DNA from: Nocardioides sp. ChNu-153
Lineage (GTDB): Bacteria > Actinomycetota > Actinomycetes > Propionibacteriales > Nocardioidaceae
Direction: 5' to 3'
Assembly: GCF_030466625.1 (NCBI RefSeq)
Contig: NZ_JADEVT010000005.1
Location: forward strand, 1 to 64,000
DNA length: 64,000 bases
Shown here: positions 47,570-57,500 of the stretch, in pieces
How the letters are laid out: each line of letters starts with the position of its first letter
Position numbering within the stretch: the first letter of the stretch is position 1
Notes under the pieces: model-generated
What the model was told of the DNA's origin: nothing
Database searches by the model: none
Seen by the model: only the letters and a program-made list of their open reading frames with translations
Position numbers and translations under genes: made by a program

Positions 47570-48445
47570 TCAGTCGAGCGAGCGGCTCGCCTTCTGCACC
47601 GCCTCGGTGATGTCGATGGCCGCGGGGTGATTCATCGTCGGACCGTTCATCTGCAGCGCCCAACCGTTGACGCGGGGGCGGTGGCCCCAGCGCTCCTGGA
47701 CGGCTGCGAGGGGCAGGAGCACGGCGCGCACCACGTCGTACGTCGTCTCGTCCAGCAGCACGAGCGCCGCGTGGTCGAAGCCCTCGCTGCGGAAGATGCC
47801 GGACTGCAGCTGGCTGGGTCGCGGTGGGTTCGAGACCGTGCGCGCCTTCACCTGGACGCGCCCCCACTTCTCGTCGGTGACGTCGTACGCCTTCATCGCC
47901 GGATCGGCGAGCACGCTGCCCGGGAGCGCGCGATGCACCACGAGCTCGGCCACCTCACCGAGCGGGGAGCCCGCTCCTCGGACGATGCCCCGACGTCGCA
48001 GTTCGTGGATCGCGCCGGCCTGCAGCGCCAGGAACTCGCTGACGGCGCGCTGGGCGAGGTCGATGCCAGGTGTCGGCGGTGCTGGCACCGGCAGGGCCGG
48101 CGGGCGGGCCCAGCGCTGCTCGTCCGCGGTGAGGTCGGCCGGTACGACGCCGATCGCCGCCAGGTAGGCGACCAGGTCGGGCACGTGCTCGTCGTACCAG
48201 TGGTTGGTCACGCGGACGTCGACGCCGAGGACGCGGTGGACGCCGACCCAGTACCGGCGGTGCTCGGCCTCGGTGAGGTCGTCGACGCGCCGCCCGAACG
48301 GGTAGACGAGGCCGAAGGTCACGCGGGAGTACCCGGCGTCAAGCAGGCGGTCGAGCTCGGACGGGTCCTGGGTCTCGACCCGCGCGAGCAACGCGCCGAG
48401 GTGGGTCTGGACCAGCTCGCCGGGGCGGGTGGGGGTGTCGCTCAC
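47570..48445 (-). CDS. PD-(D/E)XK restriction endonuclease-like protein
   Basis: 291 aa, GTG start with AGGAG five bases upstream. The N-terminal 110 residues are unrecognised (SRVTFGLVYPFGRRVDDLTE, VLGVDVRVTNHWYDEHVPDL). The C-terminal half has GSPLGEVAELVVHRALPGSV, KAYDVTDEKWGRVQVKARTV near residue 185-205, giving Glu, Asp and the QxK variant of a PD-(D/E)XK core. Similar domains are annotated as restriction endonucleases. It lies between VWA and SIR2 genes with gaps of about 30 bases, so all three are probably one transcript. Confidence 0.7.
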   Translation of the reverse strand: MSDTPTRPGELVQTHLGALLARVETQDPSELDRLLDAGYSRVTFGLVYPFGRRVDDLTEAEHRRYWVGVHRVLGVDVRVTNHWYDEHVPDLVAYLAAIGVVPADLTADEQRWARPPALPVPAPPTPGIDLAQRAVSEFLALQAGAIHELRRRGIVRGAGSPLGEVAELVVHRALPGSVLADPAMKAYDVTDEKWGRVQVKARTVSNPPRPSQLQSGIFRSEGFDHAALVLLDETTYDVVRAVLLPLAAVQERWGHRPRVNGWALQMNGPTMNHPAAIDITEAVQKASRSLD

Positions 48446-48476
48446 CGTTGCTCCTGGTGGTGGGTGCGAGCGTCGC

Positions 48477-49760
48477 TCATCGGTCCTGCCCGTCGTCGGG
48501 GCGGACCGGCGTGCGCCCCCGCTTGCGGTTCATCTGGTGGTAGGAGTCGCGGCTGACCTTTGACATGTGGGCCGCGCCCACGTCGCGCGTCATCTGGTCC
48601 ATGCGGTCAACGCCGTCGAGCTCGGCGCGGATCTCCGGCTTGCCGGACTCGGGGGAGACGTCGAGGGCCCGGCGAAGACGCGACGTCGTCTCGCGGAGGA
48701 GGCGCTGGCCGGCGTCGAGGTCTCCGCGCTCGAAGGCCTCGGACGCCTGGCGCTTCGTGTCCTGCGCATCCTGGAAGAGCACCTCCGACGACACCGTCGG
48801 GTGGGCGACCCGGCCGGCGGCCTCGTCGCCCGGCACCACGTTGACGGTGATCGGCAGGGAGGCGACGTGCTCGACGAGGCCGGGCAGCTCGACGTACGCC
48901 AGCTCGAGCGTGGCGATCTTCGCCAGACCCAGCTTGGCCATCGCCGGCACTCCCAGCTTGAGCAGGACCTTGCGGCTCTCCTCGGCGAACAGGTCACCGA
49001 GCTCGATCATCACCTCGCCGGCGCAGGTCTGCTGGGCGGGCAGGTCGTTGAAGAGGCGCAGGAACCGTACGGCGGGCGCGAACCGCACCGTCAGGGACAG
49101 CGCCTGCACGACCTTGTCGAGCAGACCGTCCACCTCCCCGGCGATCGCGGCACCGGCGGCGTCAGGGTCGGCAGCGAACACGTGGTTGCCGGAGCCGGCC
49201 CGCGCGATCGCGGCGAGCAGCGTCTCGTCGTACCCGCGGCCGTAGCCGAGCGTCGAGGTCACCACGCCGTCGGCGTAGGCCTTCGCGGTGACGGCCGCGA
49301 AGGCATCAGGGGTGCTGACGCCGGCATTGACGTGACCGTCGGAGACGACCAGCACCGTCCCGCCGGTCGTCGTGACGCGTCGGATCTCGCGGAGACCGCG
49401 CAGGTAGCCCGCGGACAGGTCGGTGGTGCCGCCCGCGTGGACGGCGCGGATACGCGCGACCACCGCCTCCTTGTCGGACAGAGGGCCGGCCGGCACGACC
49501 ACCTGGGCGGTGTCGTCGAAGGTGACGAGGCCGAAGTTGTCGGTCGGCTCCAGGCGCCGGAGGAGGGCGACCAGCGCCTGCTTCGCACTCTCCAGCGGCG
49601 CGCCGGCCATCGAGCCGCTGCGGTCGAGCACGAGCTGCAGCGAGGCAGGCGCGCGCGTCGTCGTGGGCGCGGCCGGGGCCGCGAGCTCGAGCAGCACGGC
49701 AACCTCGTCGGCGGTCTCGTGAGCGACGAGGTTGACGTCGAGCAGTGCGTTGATCTTCAT
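48477..49760 (-). CDS. VWA-domain protein
   Basis: 427 aa. ATG at 49760 chosen for its GGGGGAG ribosome site. The von Willebrand A fold has the MIDAS signature LVLDRSGSMAGAPLESAKQA near residue 42-60, then FDDTAQVVV, GGTTDLSAGYLRGL and VLVVSDGHVNAG. A beta-rich middle region and a charged helical tail (RRALDVSPESGKPEIRAELD, YHQMNRKRGRTP) follow. VWA proteins often bind metal-dependent partners such as MoxR ATPases; none is present, so the partner may be the adjacent nuclease or SIR2 protein. First gene of the operon. Confidence 0.82.
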   Translation of the reverse strand: MKINALLDVNLVAHETADEVAVLLELAAPAAPTTTRAPASLQLVLDRSGSMAGAPLESAKQALVALLRRLEPTDNFGLVTFDDTAQVVVPAGPLSDKEAVVARIRAVHAGGTTDLSAGYLRGLREIRRVTTTGGTVLVVSDGHVNAGVSTPDAFAAVTAKAYADGVVTSTLGYGRGYDETLLAAIARAGSGNHVFAADPDAAGAAIAGEVDGLLDKVVQALSLTVRFAPAVRFLRLFNDLPAQQTCAGEVMIELGDLFAEESRKVLLKLGVPAMAKLGLAKIATLELAYVELPGLVEHVASLPITVNVVPGDEAAGRVAHPTVSSEVLFQDAQDTKRQASEAFERGDLDAGQRLLRETTSRLRRALDVSPESGKPEIRAELDGVDRMDQMTRDVGAAHMSKVSRDSYHQMNRKRGRTPVRPDDGQDR

Positions 49761-49809
49761 GGCTCCCCCTATCGATCCATCGCGGCACTGGGCCGCGGGC
49801 ATGAAGAGA

Positions 49810-49838
49810 ACTATGCAATAAGCAAAATTCTATGTCAA
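49810..49838 (-). promoter_or_regulatory. Near-consensus sigma70-type promoter for VWA operon
   Basis: Read on the minus strand: TTGACA (49838-49833), 17 bases, CATAGT (49815-49810). Transcription should start near 49803, leaving a 43-base leader before the VWA ATG. The stretch is strikingly AT-rich (49805-49860), unlike the rest of the window, and indicates a strong or foreign promoter. Confidence 0.65.
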
Positions 49839-49884
49839 ACGAATAGCAGAAGAGAAGCGTTGCTGCGAGCATTGTGTCGACCCG

Positions 49885-49913
49885 TGACGAATGTCGGTGG
49901 GGTCTGGTAGACC
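49885..49913 (+). promoter_or_regulatory. Promoter of DUF4268 gene (duplicated element)
   Basis: TGACGAATGTCGG at 49885 followed by TAGACC at 49908-49913 gives a -35-like and -10-like pair 17 bases apart, with the ATG at 49944 after CCAGGGGG. The same 13 bases occur at 51425 before the next functional gene. Confidence 0.45.
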
Positions 49914-49943
49914 AGCGCACGACGTTCATCACCAGGGGGATCA

Positions 49944-50956
49944 ATGCACATCACCAAGCTCGTACCCGTCGACATCCGACAGGTCTGGGCCACCGAGCCG
50001 TACGACTTCACGCCGTGGCTCTTGCAGAACTCGGGACTTCTGTCCGAGGTGCTCGGGGTACAGGTCGAGCTGGAGGACCGGGAGCACAAGGTCGGCAACT
50101 TCGCCCTCGACCTCATCGGACGAGTCGTCGGCAGCGACCAGGTCGTGATCGTGGAGAACCAGTTCGGCTCGACCGACCACACCCACCTCGGTCAGATCAT
50201 GACGTACGCCGGTGGCATCGACCCCGCGGTGGTCGTGTGGATCGCGGAGATCTTCAGGGAGGAGCACCGCGCGGCTCTCGACTGGCTAAACCTGAACACC
50301 CACACCGACCTGAAGTTCTTCGGCGTCTCGCTGGGAGCCGTTCGCATGGACGGCGCTGACCAGAACCTCGTCGCGCCTCGTCTCGAGCTGGTCTGCAAGC
50401 CTAACGACTGGGAGAAGCTGGCGCGCCAGGACGCGGTCGCCGGCGGCGCCGGCACGACCCCTCGGAACGAGCTGTACAAGCGCTCTGGACGGAGTTCGCG
50501 GAGGAGGCGCGCCAGCGCGGTTGGACGACGGGCACCGCGCCGGCCGCCAACTGGTGGTCGTTGTCGACGACGGCCCCGGGCCTCACCTGGAGCGTCTCCT
50601 ACATGATCGGCGGCTGCCGGAGCGAGCTGTACATCGACACCGGGGACAAGCTGCGCAACGAGTACCTGCTGTCGGTGCTCGAGGACCGGGCGGCCGAGAT
50701 GGCAGGACACCTGGGCGAGCACGACCTCCGGTTCGAGTACCTCCCGGCCAAGAAGGCGTGCCGGCTCGAGATGCGTCGGACGGGTCCCGTCATCACGGAC
50801 GAGAGCACCTGGCCGGACGTGATCGAATGGCTTGTCGACACCCAGGTGCGACTGCGCGCCGCGGTCCGGTCGACGGGTGGACTGCCGACGGGACAGCCGC
50901 CGGCGGGCTGGGCTAGCCCCGCCGCGCCCGTCGACTCGGACGATGAGACGGCGTAG
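49944..50956 (+). pseudogene. DUF4268 protein broken by one frameshift
   Basis: Residues 1-180 read in one frame (RQVWATEPYDFTPWLLQNSG, VVIVENQFGSTDHTHLGQIM with the D..ENQ nuclease-like core, AAEHRAALDWLN-type helix EEHRAALDWLNLNTHTDLKF) and stop making sense at NELYKR near 50483. The next frame continues without a gap: WTEFAEEARQRGWTTG, LTWSVSYMIGGCRSELYIDT, WPDVIEWLVDTQVRLRAAV, ending at 50956. One added base within CGCTCTGG would restore RFWTEF and an intact protein of about 337 aa. Hence a single-base deletion, a sequencing error, or less likely a programmed shift. DUF4268 proteins have a restriction-endonuclease-like fold and occur near defence genes. Confidence 0.75.
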
Positions 50957-51424
50957 TCGTGGTGTCGTCCCTCCGGCGGCGCACGCCGTTGGCGACGGTG
51001 GGGGACGTACGCGAGGACGTGCGACCGTTCCTCGCGGCGCGGCTGCCCAAGGAGGGCGCGCGCGGTACCGGGCGTGTGGCGTGGTCGAGGTCGACGAGTG
51101 GGCGTGGGCTGAGAACCCCTCCTGGTTCGACGTAACTCAGCCGAGGCGCCCCGCAGTAGCGCCGTCAGCCGTCCTGATCTCCGGTCCCGCCTCGCAACCT
51201 GCGTCCACTCCTCGCCCGCTGCGAACTACGTGCGGTTGCCGTTCGCCGAGGGGCTGCGTCACCTTCTGGGGGAGCCCGGAACGATCTTGTGTTCCCGGAG
51301 ACCGTCCTGCTCCCGCTGGGCGCCGACCGTCGCAGATGGGCGGCCGGGGGCCCCGTTGAGCCCCCGTCGGCGGGCGGCCGGTCGTCACCCGACTGGCGAC
51401 GCGACCTCAAGTCCGTCGGATTCC
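50957..51424 (+). pseudogene. Decayed gene fragments
   Basis: About 470 bases with coding-like pieces in different frames. 50965-51060 gives RTPLATVGDVREDVRPFLAA, close to SPLATVANVPEEVRPFFAAG of the HD protein (33429-33489). 51090-51140 gives VEVDEWAWAENPSWFDVT in another frame. 51220-51330 gives NYVRLPFAEGLRHLLGEPGT and, after a frame change, LVFPETVLLPLGADRRRWAA. Nothing is continuous, so this looks like one or two eroded genes. Confidence 0.5.
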
Positions 51425-51453
51425 TGACGAATGTCGGCGGCGCTGCCTAATGT
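51425..51453 (+). promoter_or_regulatory. Promoter of Druantia-like operon (duplicated element)
   Basis: TGACGAATGTCGG at 51425 and TAATGT at 51448-51453 are 17 bases apart. Transcription near 51460 leaves room for AGGGGGTGG and the TTG at 51475. The upstream element is the same as that at 49885. Confidence 0.5.
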
Positions 51454-51474
51454 TTGGTGCCAGGGGGTGGGTCC

Positions 51475-54400
51475 TTGAACGACTCATGGTCCAGGTACGA
51501 CGCCTGGAACGAAGCAGTGATGGACGTGGTGTTCCCAGAGTCCGACTCGCCGACGCCGGCGTACCTGGACTTCGAGGACGACGTCGTCGAGGGTCTCGCG
51601 GATCGCATGGGTCTGGCCCAGGACGAGGTGACCGGGGCGCTGGCCCAAGCGGTCGCGCAGACGCTGGCTCGCGAGGGAACGCCGAGCACGCTGTTTGCAC
51701 GGCACATGCGACGCACCAGGGCCTGGGTAGCGGGCGGTCGCGAGGGCTGCCCGCCCTTCCTTGCTCTCCTGGCTGTCTTCTGCCTCGCCGCGGAGCAGAT
51801 GGCGGCAGGTGACGGGATGAGCCAGGCCAACTATTTCGGTCGGCTGCAGGCCGCGCTCGGGCGTCCCGGCGACGAACGGGTCAACCAGGCCTATCGGCGT
51901 GTCGCAGAGCGTCTGTGGTCGGAGCACAACAGGTGGCTGGTCGAGCTCGACGGCGCACGAGGCCTGCCGACGGCGTTCGCGCTCACGCACCGCTACGTCG
52001 GCCTGACCGTCTCCCAGGCGCTCGTCCGCAGTGGCGACCGGGAGCGGCTCAAGGAGTTCTTCCGCCAGTACGGCTTCGCCCCCGGCGTCGATGTCGCACC
52101 GTCCGAGCTGAAACCAGTGCTGGGGGAGTGGATCACTCAGGCGAGCTCGCCCGTGACCTCGACGCTGAAGAGGCTCTGGGGGATGGGCGCTGCGAAGGAG
52201 CGGATCGCCCAGGCTGCCTCGGTGGCCCTGTCGGCCTGGGACGGGAGCGTCCAGGAGCGGCGCGGTCGTGGGGAAGGCGGGCACGTGCAGCGCGGTCACC
52301 TGGCCCTGACGTTGGAGCTCGGGGGGTTCCCGCGCAAACGCTTCGCCGTGCAAGCCCTTCTCTACCTGCCTCAGCCTGGTGTGCCGCGCGAGGGCCGGGT
52401 GCTCACGGCAGCGGCTCCGACGGCCATCGAGCTCGTGCCCGACCTGCCCGGAAGTCTGGGGCTCGGTCGCGGGTCGTCTCTGCACGCCGGCGACGTCCTG
52501 GAGGGGCGTCTGTGTATCGAGGACACGCTGTCCGGGCAGGTCGTGGAGCGTCGACCGCGCCGCCTCGTCCTGTTCCGAGAGGACGAGCTGAGTCGACGTT
52601 GGGTGGAGAGCCCCCAGGTCATGCTGGGCGACGACGTCCGCCTGCTGGTGCACCAGGACCTCGTCGGGCGGGTCAGTGCAGTGCTGGAGGCCGTGGCCCG
52701 GCCGGGTTGGAAGGTGCTGGATCCCTACCCGGATCAGCCAGCTGGCTGGGTGGTCTTCACCGACGTAGAGGTGTTCGGCCGCCCAGGTGATCTGGTCGCC
52801 TCCGGTCGAGTCGACGATCTCTCCCCCCTCGTGCCACTGACGACGAACCAGCTCAAGGTCGCCGGAGGGTTCGCGCTCCCCGGGCAGGTGCGAGGAAAGT
52901 GGCACTCGTGGGCACCTCCCGAGATCCGCGCGGCGAGTGACGCCCCGGGCGGGTTCAGGGTGACCGTCACCGACCTGCGCCGCTTCTCCGCCGATGGTGA
53001 CGGAGATGCCGTGGAGGAGACACTCCTTGAGTCGTGGTCCGACGACGGCGCCGGAGTTCTGGTCCGATCGATGGTCGACCTCGACCTCGAGGACGGTGAC
53101 TACCGCGTGGAGCTCGTGGCAGGGGGTTCGGCGGAGCCCGTCTCGTCGACCCTGGTCCTCCTCCGCAGCGCGGATACCCCCGACCATCGCCAGTGGGCGG
53201 CGCTGAAGCCGGTCTCCTACTCCGACGGCGTCGGAACGCTCGGGGTCGCTCGGACGCGGCCGGGCCCGGTCGACGTCAAGGGGCACGTCGTGACGGGTGG
53301 TCGGCCCCTGCGCGCGGAGGGTGATCCCCCACCGGTGGTCCCCGGGTGGGAGCTGGGACGCAGGTCAAGCGCCCGTTCCCAGGAGGCTGTCGTCCGGTTG
53401 ACGATGCCGGACGCCGATTCGTGTATCCACACGGGCAGGCACCGCGAGCACATCGAGACCGTGCCCACCGACTCGCGAGGTCGACCGCTCCGCGCGTGGA
53501 GCGAGGGGCGCTGCGGGGGTTGTGGTCTGGTCAGGCGCTACCCGACGCGGCTCCCGCGCAACGGGGCGGCCGGCAAGGTGCCTGAGCCCGATGTGTCGAT
53601 GCCGCGTCGGGACGTGACCGTGCTTCCGGGCAGCGTCGAGAGCTCGGGCATGTGGGCGACGGCCTTCGACGCGCTGCTGCACACCGGGGGCGGATCGTGG
53701 TCCCACCTCGAGCGGATCGCGCTGCAGATTGAGGCCACGGCGCTCTTCGTCGACCAATTCACACGAACGCTCGAGGTCTTGGGACACATCGACGTGGAGC
53801 GCCACCCCGCGACCCTGGAGCCGGTCGCGTGGGAGGTCACCCCCACGTCGCTCGCTGGCACGCGACAAGGCTTCCTCTTCTCCGGCTACTGGCCCGGGAG
53901 GATCTACGTCGACGTAGGTAGCCGCCTCGAGGCAGCGGGCCTCCGGCTTGCCGTCGAGGAGGCGGACGACGACATTGCGTCCTACTTCGTCGAGGCGACG
54001 GCGGAGCAGGTCGCCTTCCTCGCCGCCGACGACGACGGCGTGCCCGTCGTCGTCGACGCCTGGAGGGAGGTAGCGGGAGTCCTCCCTCCGTTGAGCCAGC
54101 TGGTCGAGGCCCTCCCGCGGCAGTCTGCAGCGTCCGTCGTGGGCGACCTGACCTGGTACGACCCGCGGGACAACACATGGGCAAAGGTCGGATCGCTGGA
54201 CGCTCCCGGGGCCTATCGCGCGCGGCGGTTCGCGACGACCGACGTCGTGCGCACCGAGGGAGACGTGGCGAACGGTCTCGTCGCCAGGTCCAGCGTTCAG
54301 CTCGGGAAGCACGTCGCCGCCTTGATGGCTGGGGCTCCCCTCATGGCCTTCGACCCGACGTCCGAGACGCTGTGGGTCCCGATGGGGGCTGACCTGCCGG

Positions 54401-54531
54401 GACTGTATGGCCGCGCCGCGGTTGCCGCTTCCGGTCGACCGCCAGTGGCTGTGCCGCAACGTCGACTCCTGCGTTACGACGCCGTGCCCCGCGACCTCGC
54501 CGCCCACCTCTACGACCTCTTCAAGAAGTAG
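51475..54531 (+). CDS. Large protein, candidate DruH/DruG-like partner
   Basis: 1,018 aa from TTG 51475, chosen for AGGGGGTGG four to five bases upstream; TTG 51454 and GTG 51457 in the same frame lie too close to the -10 box. I do not recognise a catalytic domain. A helical first third (GMSQANYFGRLQAALGRPGD) is followed by beta-rich repeats of carbohydrate- or Ig-like type (residues about 290-600), then a zinc motif near 649-682: C-IHTGRH-REH ... CGGCGLVRRYPTR. The end is helical with LERIALQIEATALFVDQFTR and LGHIDVERHPATLEP. It precedes a YprA-like DUF1998 helicase by 9 bases, the layout of Druantia types II and III, so it may be its partner. The Druantia assignment is inference from size and context. 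Confidence 0.7.
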   Translation: MNDSWSRYDAWNEAVMDVVFPESDSPTPAYLDFEDDVVEGLADRMGLAQDEVTGALAQAVAQTLAREGTPSTLFARHMRRTRAWVAGGREGCPPFLALLAVFCLAAEQMAAGDGMSQANYFGRLQAALGRPGDERVNQAYRRVAERLWSEHNRWLVELDGARGLPTAFALTHRYVGLTVSQALVRSGDRERLKEFFRQYGFAPGVDVAPSELKPVLGEWITQASSPVTSTLKRLWGMGAAKERIAQAASVALSAWDGSVQERRGRGEGGHVQRGHLALTLELGGFPRKRFAVQALLYLPQPGVPREGRVLTAAAPTAIELVPDLPGSLGLGRGSSLHAGDVLEGRLCIEDTLSGQVVERRPRRLVLFREDELSRRWVESPQVMLGDDVRLLVHQDLVGRVSAVLEAVARPGWKVLDPYPDQPAGWVVFTDVEVFGRPGDLVASGRVDDLSPLVPLTTNQLKVAGGFALPGQVRGKWHSWAPPEIRAASDAPGGFRVTVTDLRRFSADGDGDAVEETLLESWSDDGAGVLVRSMVDLDLEDGDYRVELVAGGSAEPVSSTLVLLRSADTPDHRQWAALKPVSYSDGVGTLGVARTRPGPVDVKGHVVTGGRPLRAEGDPPPVVPGWELGRRSSARSQEAVVRLTMPDADSCIHTGRHREHIETVPTDSRGRPLRAWSEGRCGGCGLVRRYPTRLPRNGAAGKVPEPDVSMPRRDVTVLPGSVESSGMWATAFDALLHTGGGSWSHLERIALQIEATALFVDQFTRTLEVLGHIDVERHPATLEPVAWEVTPTSLAGTRQGFLFSGYWPGRIYVDVGSRLEAAGLRLAVEEADDDIASYFVEATAEQVAFLAADDDGVPVVVDAWREVAGVLPPLSQLVEALPRQSAASVVGDLTWYDPRDNTWAKVGSLDAPGAYRARRFATTDVVRTEGDVANGLVARSSVQLGKHVAALMAGAPLMAFDPTSETLWVPMGADLPGLYGRAAVAASGRPPVAVPQRRLLRYDAVPRDLAAHLYDLFKK

Positions 54532-54540
54532 GAGCAGCAC

Positions 54541-57500
54541 GTGCGTCCAGTCCCGCCGCCAGGAGCGGTGTCCAGCTCGATCCGCGAGGCCGTGCTCTCG
54601 TATGTCGACACCGCTTATTGGCTTCGCGACGCCGGCGTCATGGCAGAACGTCGTCGCCTGCTCGCCGCACCCGGAACCCTTTTCCAGGACGTGCAGCTCG
54701 AGCCGGTCCTGCCGTACCCCGGAACCGAGCACGGCCTCGAGACCTGCGCCGCCGTCGGGTTGACCCCGGAAGAGTCCGAGCTGCTCCTCAAGAGCGTCTT
54801 CGGGCTGGCCGACGTTTCCAGCCTTATGCTGCGCCAGCACCAAGCAGACGCGTTGCGCATCTCGCTCCTGGGCGGTGACGACGTCCGTCACCCCGTCGTC
54901 ACGTCGGGGACCGGTTCGGGCAAGACGGAGGCGTTCTTGCTGCCCGTGGTGGCTCGGCTGCTGATGGAGGCGCGCGGCTGGGCCCCGGGTGCCCCCACGG
55001 ACCAGTGGTGGGCGTCCTCTCCCCTGCGATGGACGCCGTCGCGCCGCTCGTCGCGTGAAGCCGCCCTGCGGACGATCGTCCTCTACCCGATGAACGCTCT
55101 GGTGGAGGACCAGATCGCCCGGCTCCGCAAGACGTTGCGGAGGCTGCGGGACCTCGGGGGACCCGAGCTGTGGTTCGGGCGCTACACCGGGGCGTCTCCC
55201 GGCGGGTCGGTGATGCCAGAACGAGGCCGGCACACCAAGCTCGACGAGGTCGCACGCGAGCTCACCGCGATGGCGAGCGAGGCCGAGCGCCTCGTCGGCG
55301 CGGACGAGGACCTGACGGCACAGGTCTCCGACCCCCGCGCCGTGGAGATGGTGGCCCGCTGGGACATGGTGGCTGCGCCGCCCGACATCCTGGTGACGAA
55401 CTACTCGATGCTCAACGTCATGCTCATGCGCGACCTCGAGCAGCCGGTCTTCGACAGGACTCGAGCCTGGCTGGCGGAGGACCTGGGCCGCCAGCTCACC
55501 TTGGTCGTCGACGAGCTGCACCTGTATCGCGGCACCCAGGGCGCCGAGGTGTCGATGATCGTCCGCAACCTCTGCGACCGACTCGGTCTCGGACCCGACA
55601 GTGCTCAGCTGAGGGTCATTGCCACCAGCGCATCGCTCGACGAGCACCAGTCGGGCTACTTGGAGCGGTTCTTCGGCCTGCCGCGCAGCCGGTTCACGAC
55701 GGTAGCGGGCTTGCAGAGGCAGCCCCGTGCTCTGCTCCCGGTGACGCCCGGTGACGTAGCCGACCAGGTCGCCCACGGAGAGCTGCAGGGGCTCGACGAC
55801 GCAGTCGCCGCTGCCTGCCACCACAGTGGCTCGCCGCTGACGCTGCGCGCCACTCCCGTGCCGGTGGTGGCCTCGAACCTCTTCGGGGGACCCGGCTACG
55901 AGGCCCTCCTCGACGACGTCCTCACTGCGCTCGGCGGGACGCCCTCACCCGGCCAGATCCCCTTCCGTGCACACGTGCTGTTGCGGTCCATGCGTGGGAT
56001 CTGGGCGTGTTGCGACCCCCTGTGCAGCGCAGTCAGTCGTTCGTCCTCGTCGCAGGTCGGCAAGCTGTTCTCCAGGCCGCGTCACTTCTGCGACTGCGGG
56101 GCCAGGGTCCTCGAGCTGTTGTACTGCGACCACTGCGGCGATCTCGGACTGGGCGGCCACGTCGTGGCGAGGAACGGCGCGGACGGGGTCTACCTGGCGT
56201 CGACCCCGACCCAGGCCACCGACGCGAGCGGCAGGCTGGTGTTCAGGCGCAGCGTCGACACCTATGTCTGGTATCGGCCTGGCGCCGTCCACAGCGCCAA
56301 GACCTGGGAGCATCCCGGGCCGGGGGACGCCAAGATCAAGCTGACCTTCAACAAGGTCGAGCTGCACCCCCGCCTCGGGTACGTCGACCTCGGCGCCGGA
56401 AGCAGCGCCACGGGGCTGACGCTGGGCTACAGCGGGTGCCCGAGCGGCTGGTCCCCGCCTTCGCTCCCGTCGCTGTGTCCCTCGTGCGGCCACAAGGACG
56501 TGCAGCAGCGCTTCCGGTACGGCGTCGTGCGCTCCCCCATTCGTGCCCACACCCAAGGCATCGATCAAGCGACGCAGTTGCTGGTCTCGGAGGTCGTCCG
56601 GTCGGTGTCGGCCACCACGATGCCGGAGAAGACCATCGTGTTCACGGACAGCAGGGACGACGCGGCCACGACGGCGATGGGTCTTGCCGAGAACAGTTTC
56701 GCCGATCTCGTGCGTCAGCTGGTGCGCCGGTCGTTGGAGCGTGAAGACGACACGGTCCGCCTCCTCCGCGACGGGGCTTTCCCTGGGGGGTTACCTCCCA
56801 GCGACATGGCCCGGTACGACCAGCTTCGTCAGCAGCACCCGGAGGTCGCCTTCGCGTACCTCTACCGGGCAGGAGGCCTCGCCCGTGCGGAGCACGACGA
56901 GGTGGTCCGCCAGTTCGAGGCGTCGCGCGTGGGGAACCGGTCCACCCCGTGGCCCGACCTCGTCGAGCAGCTGACCCAAGACCTCGTCCGCCTCGGAGTC
57001 CCGCCCGGTGGGCAGCGTGCAGCCCTCACGGAGCTCGAGGACGGCAAGCCGTGGAACCGCGCGTTCGATCCCCCCGAGGCTGGCGAGTGGGACCCGTTGC
57101 CGCCCGGACCGGTCAAGCAGAAGTACTTGGCGCTCTACAGGCGGTACCTCGTCATGGCGCTGGGCGACGCCCTGCTCGGGGGCAGGGGGCGGGACCTCGA
57201 GGCCACGCTCGTGGCCCATCTCGACCTCGTGGGTGGTGACGATATCGGCGAAGACTTGCGCCCCGTCGTCAGGTCCGTGCTGCGCATCCTCGGCCTCAGC
57301 GACCGATGGATTCCGGGCCATGCGCCGCGGAAGAAGGACTTGCCTAGCCGTGCGACGGACTTCATCGCCCGGGTCGCGACCAGGAGGGGCATGGACGAAG
57401 GGCAGCTGGCCACGGCCGTCTGGTCGGCGCTGCAGCCGCTGCTCGCGGAGCGGTCGTTGGAGCTCGACCGCCTCGACCTGCCGCTTGCCCTGACGGCTCA

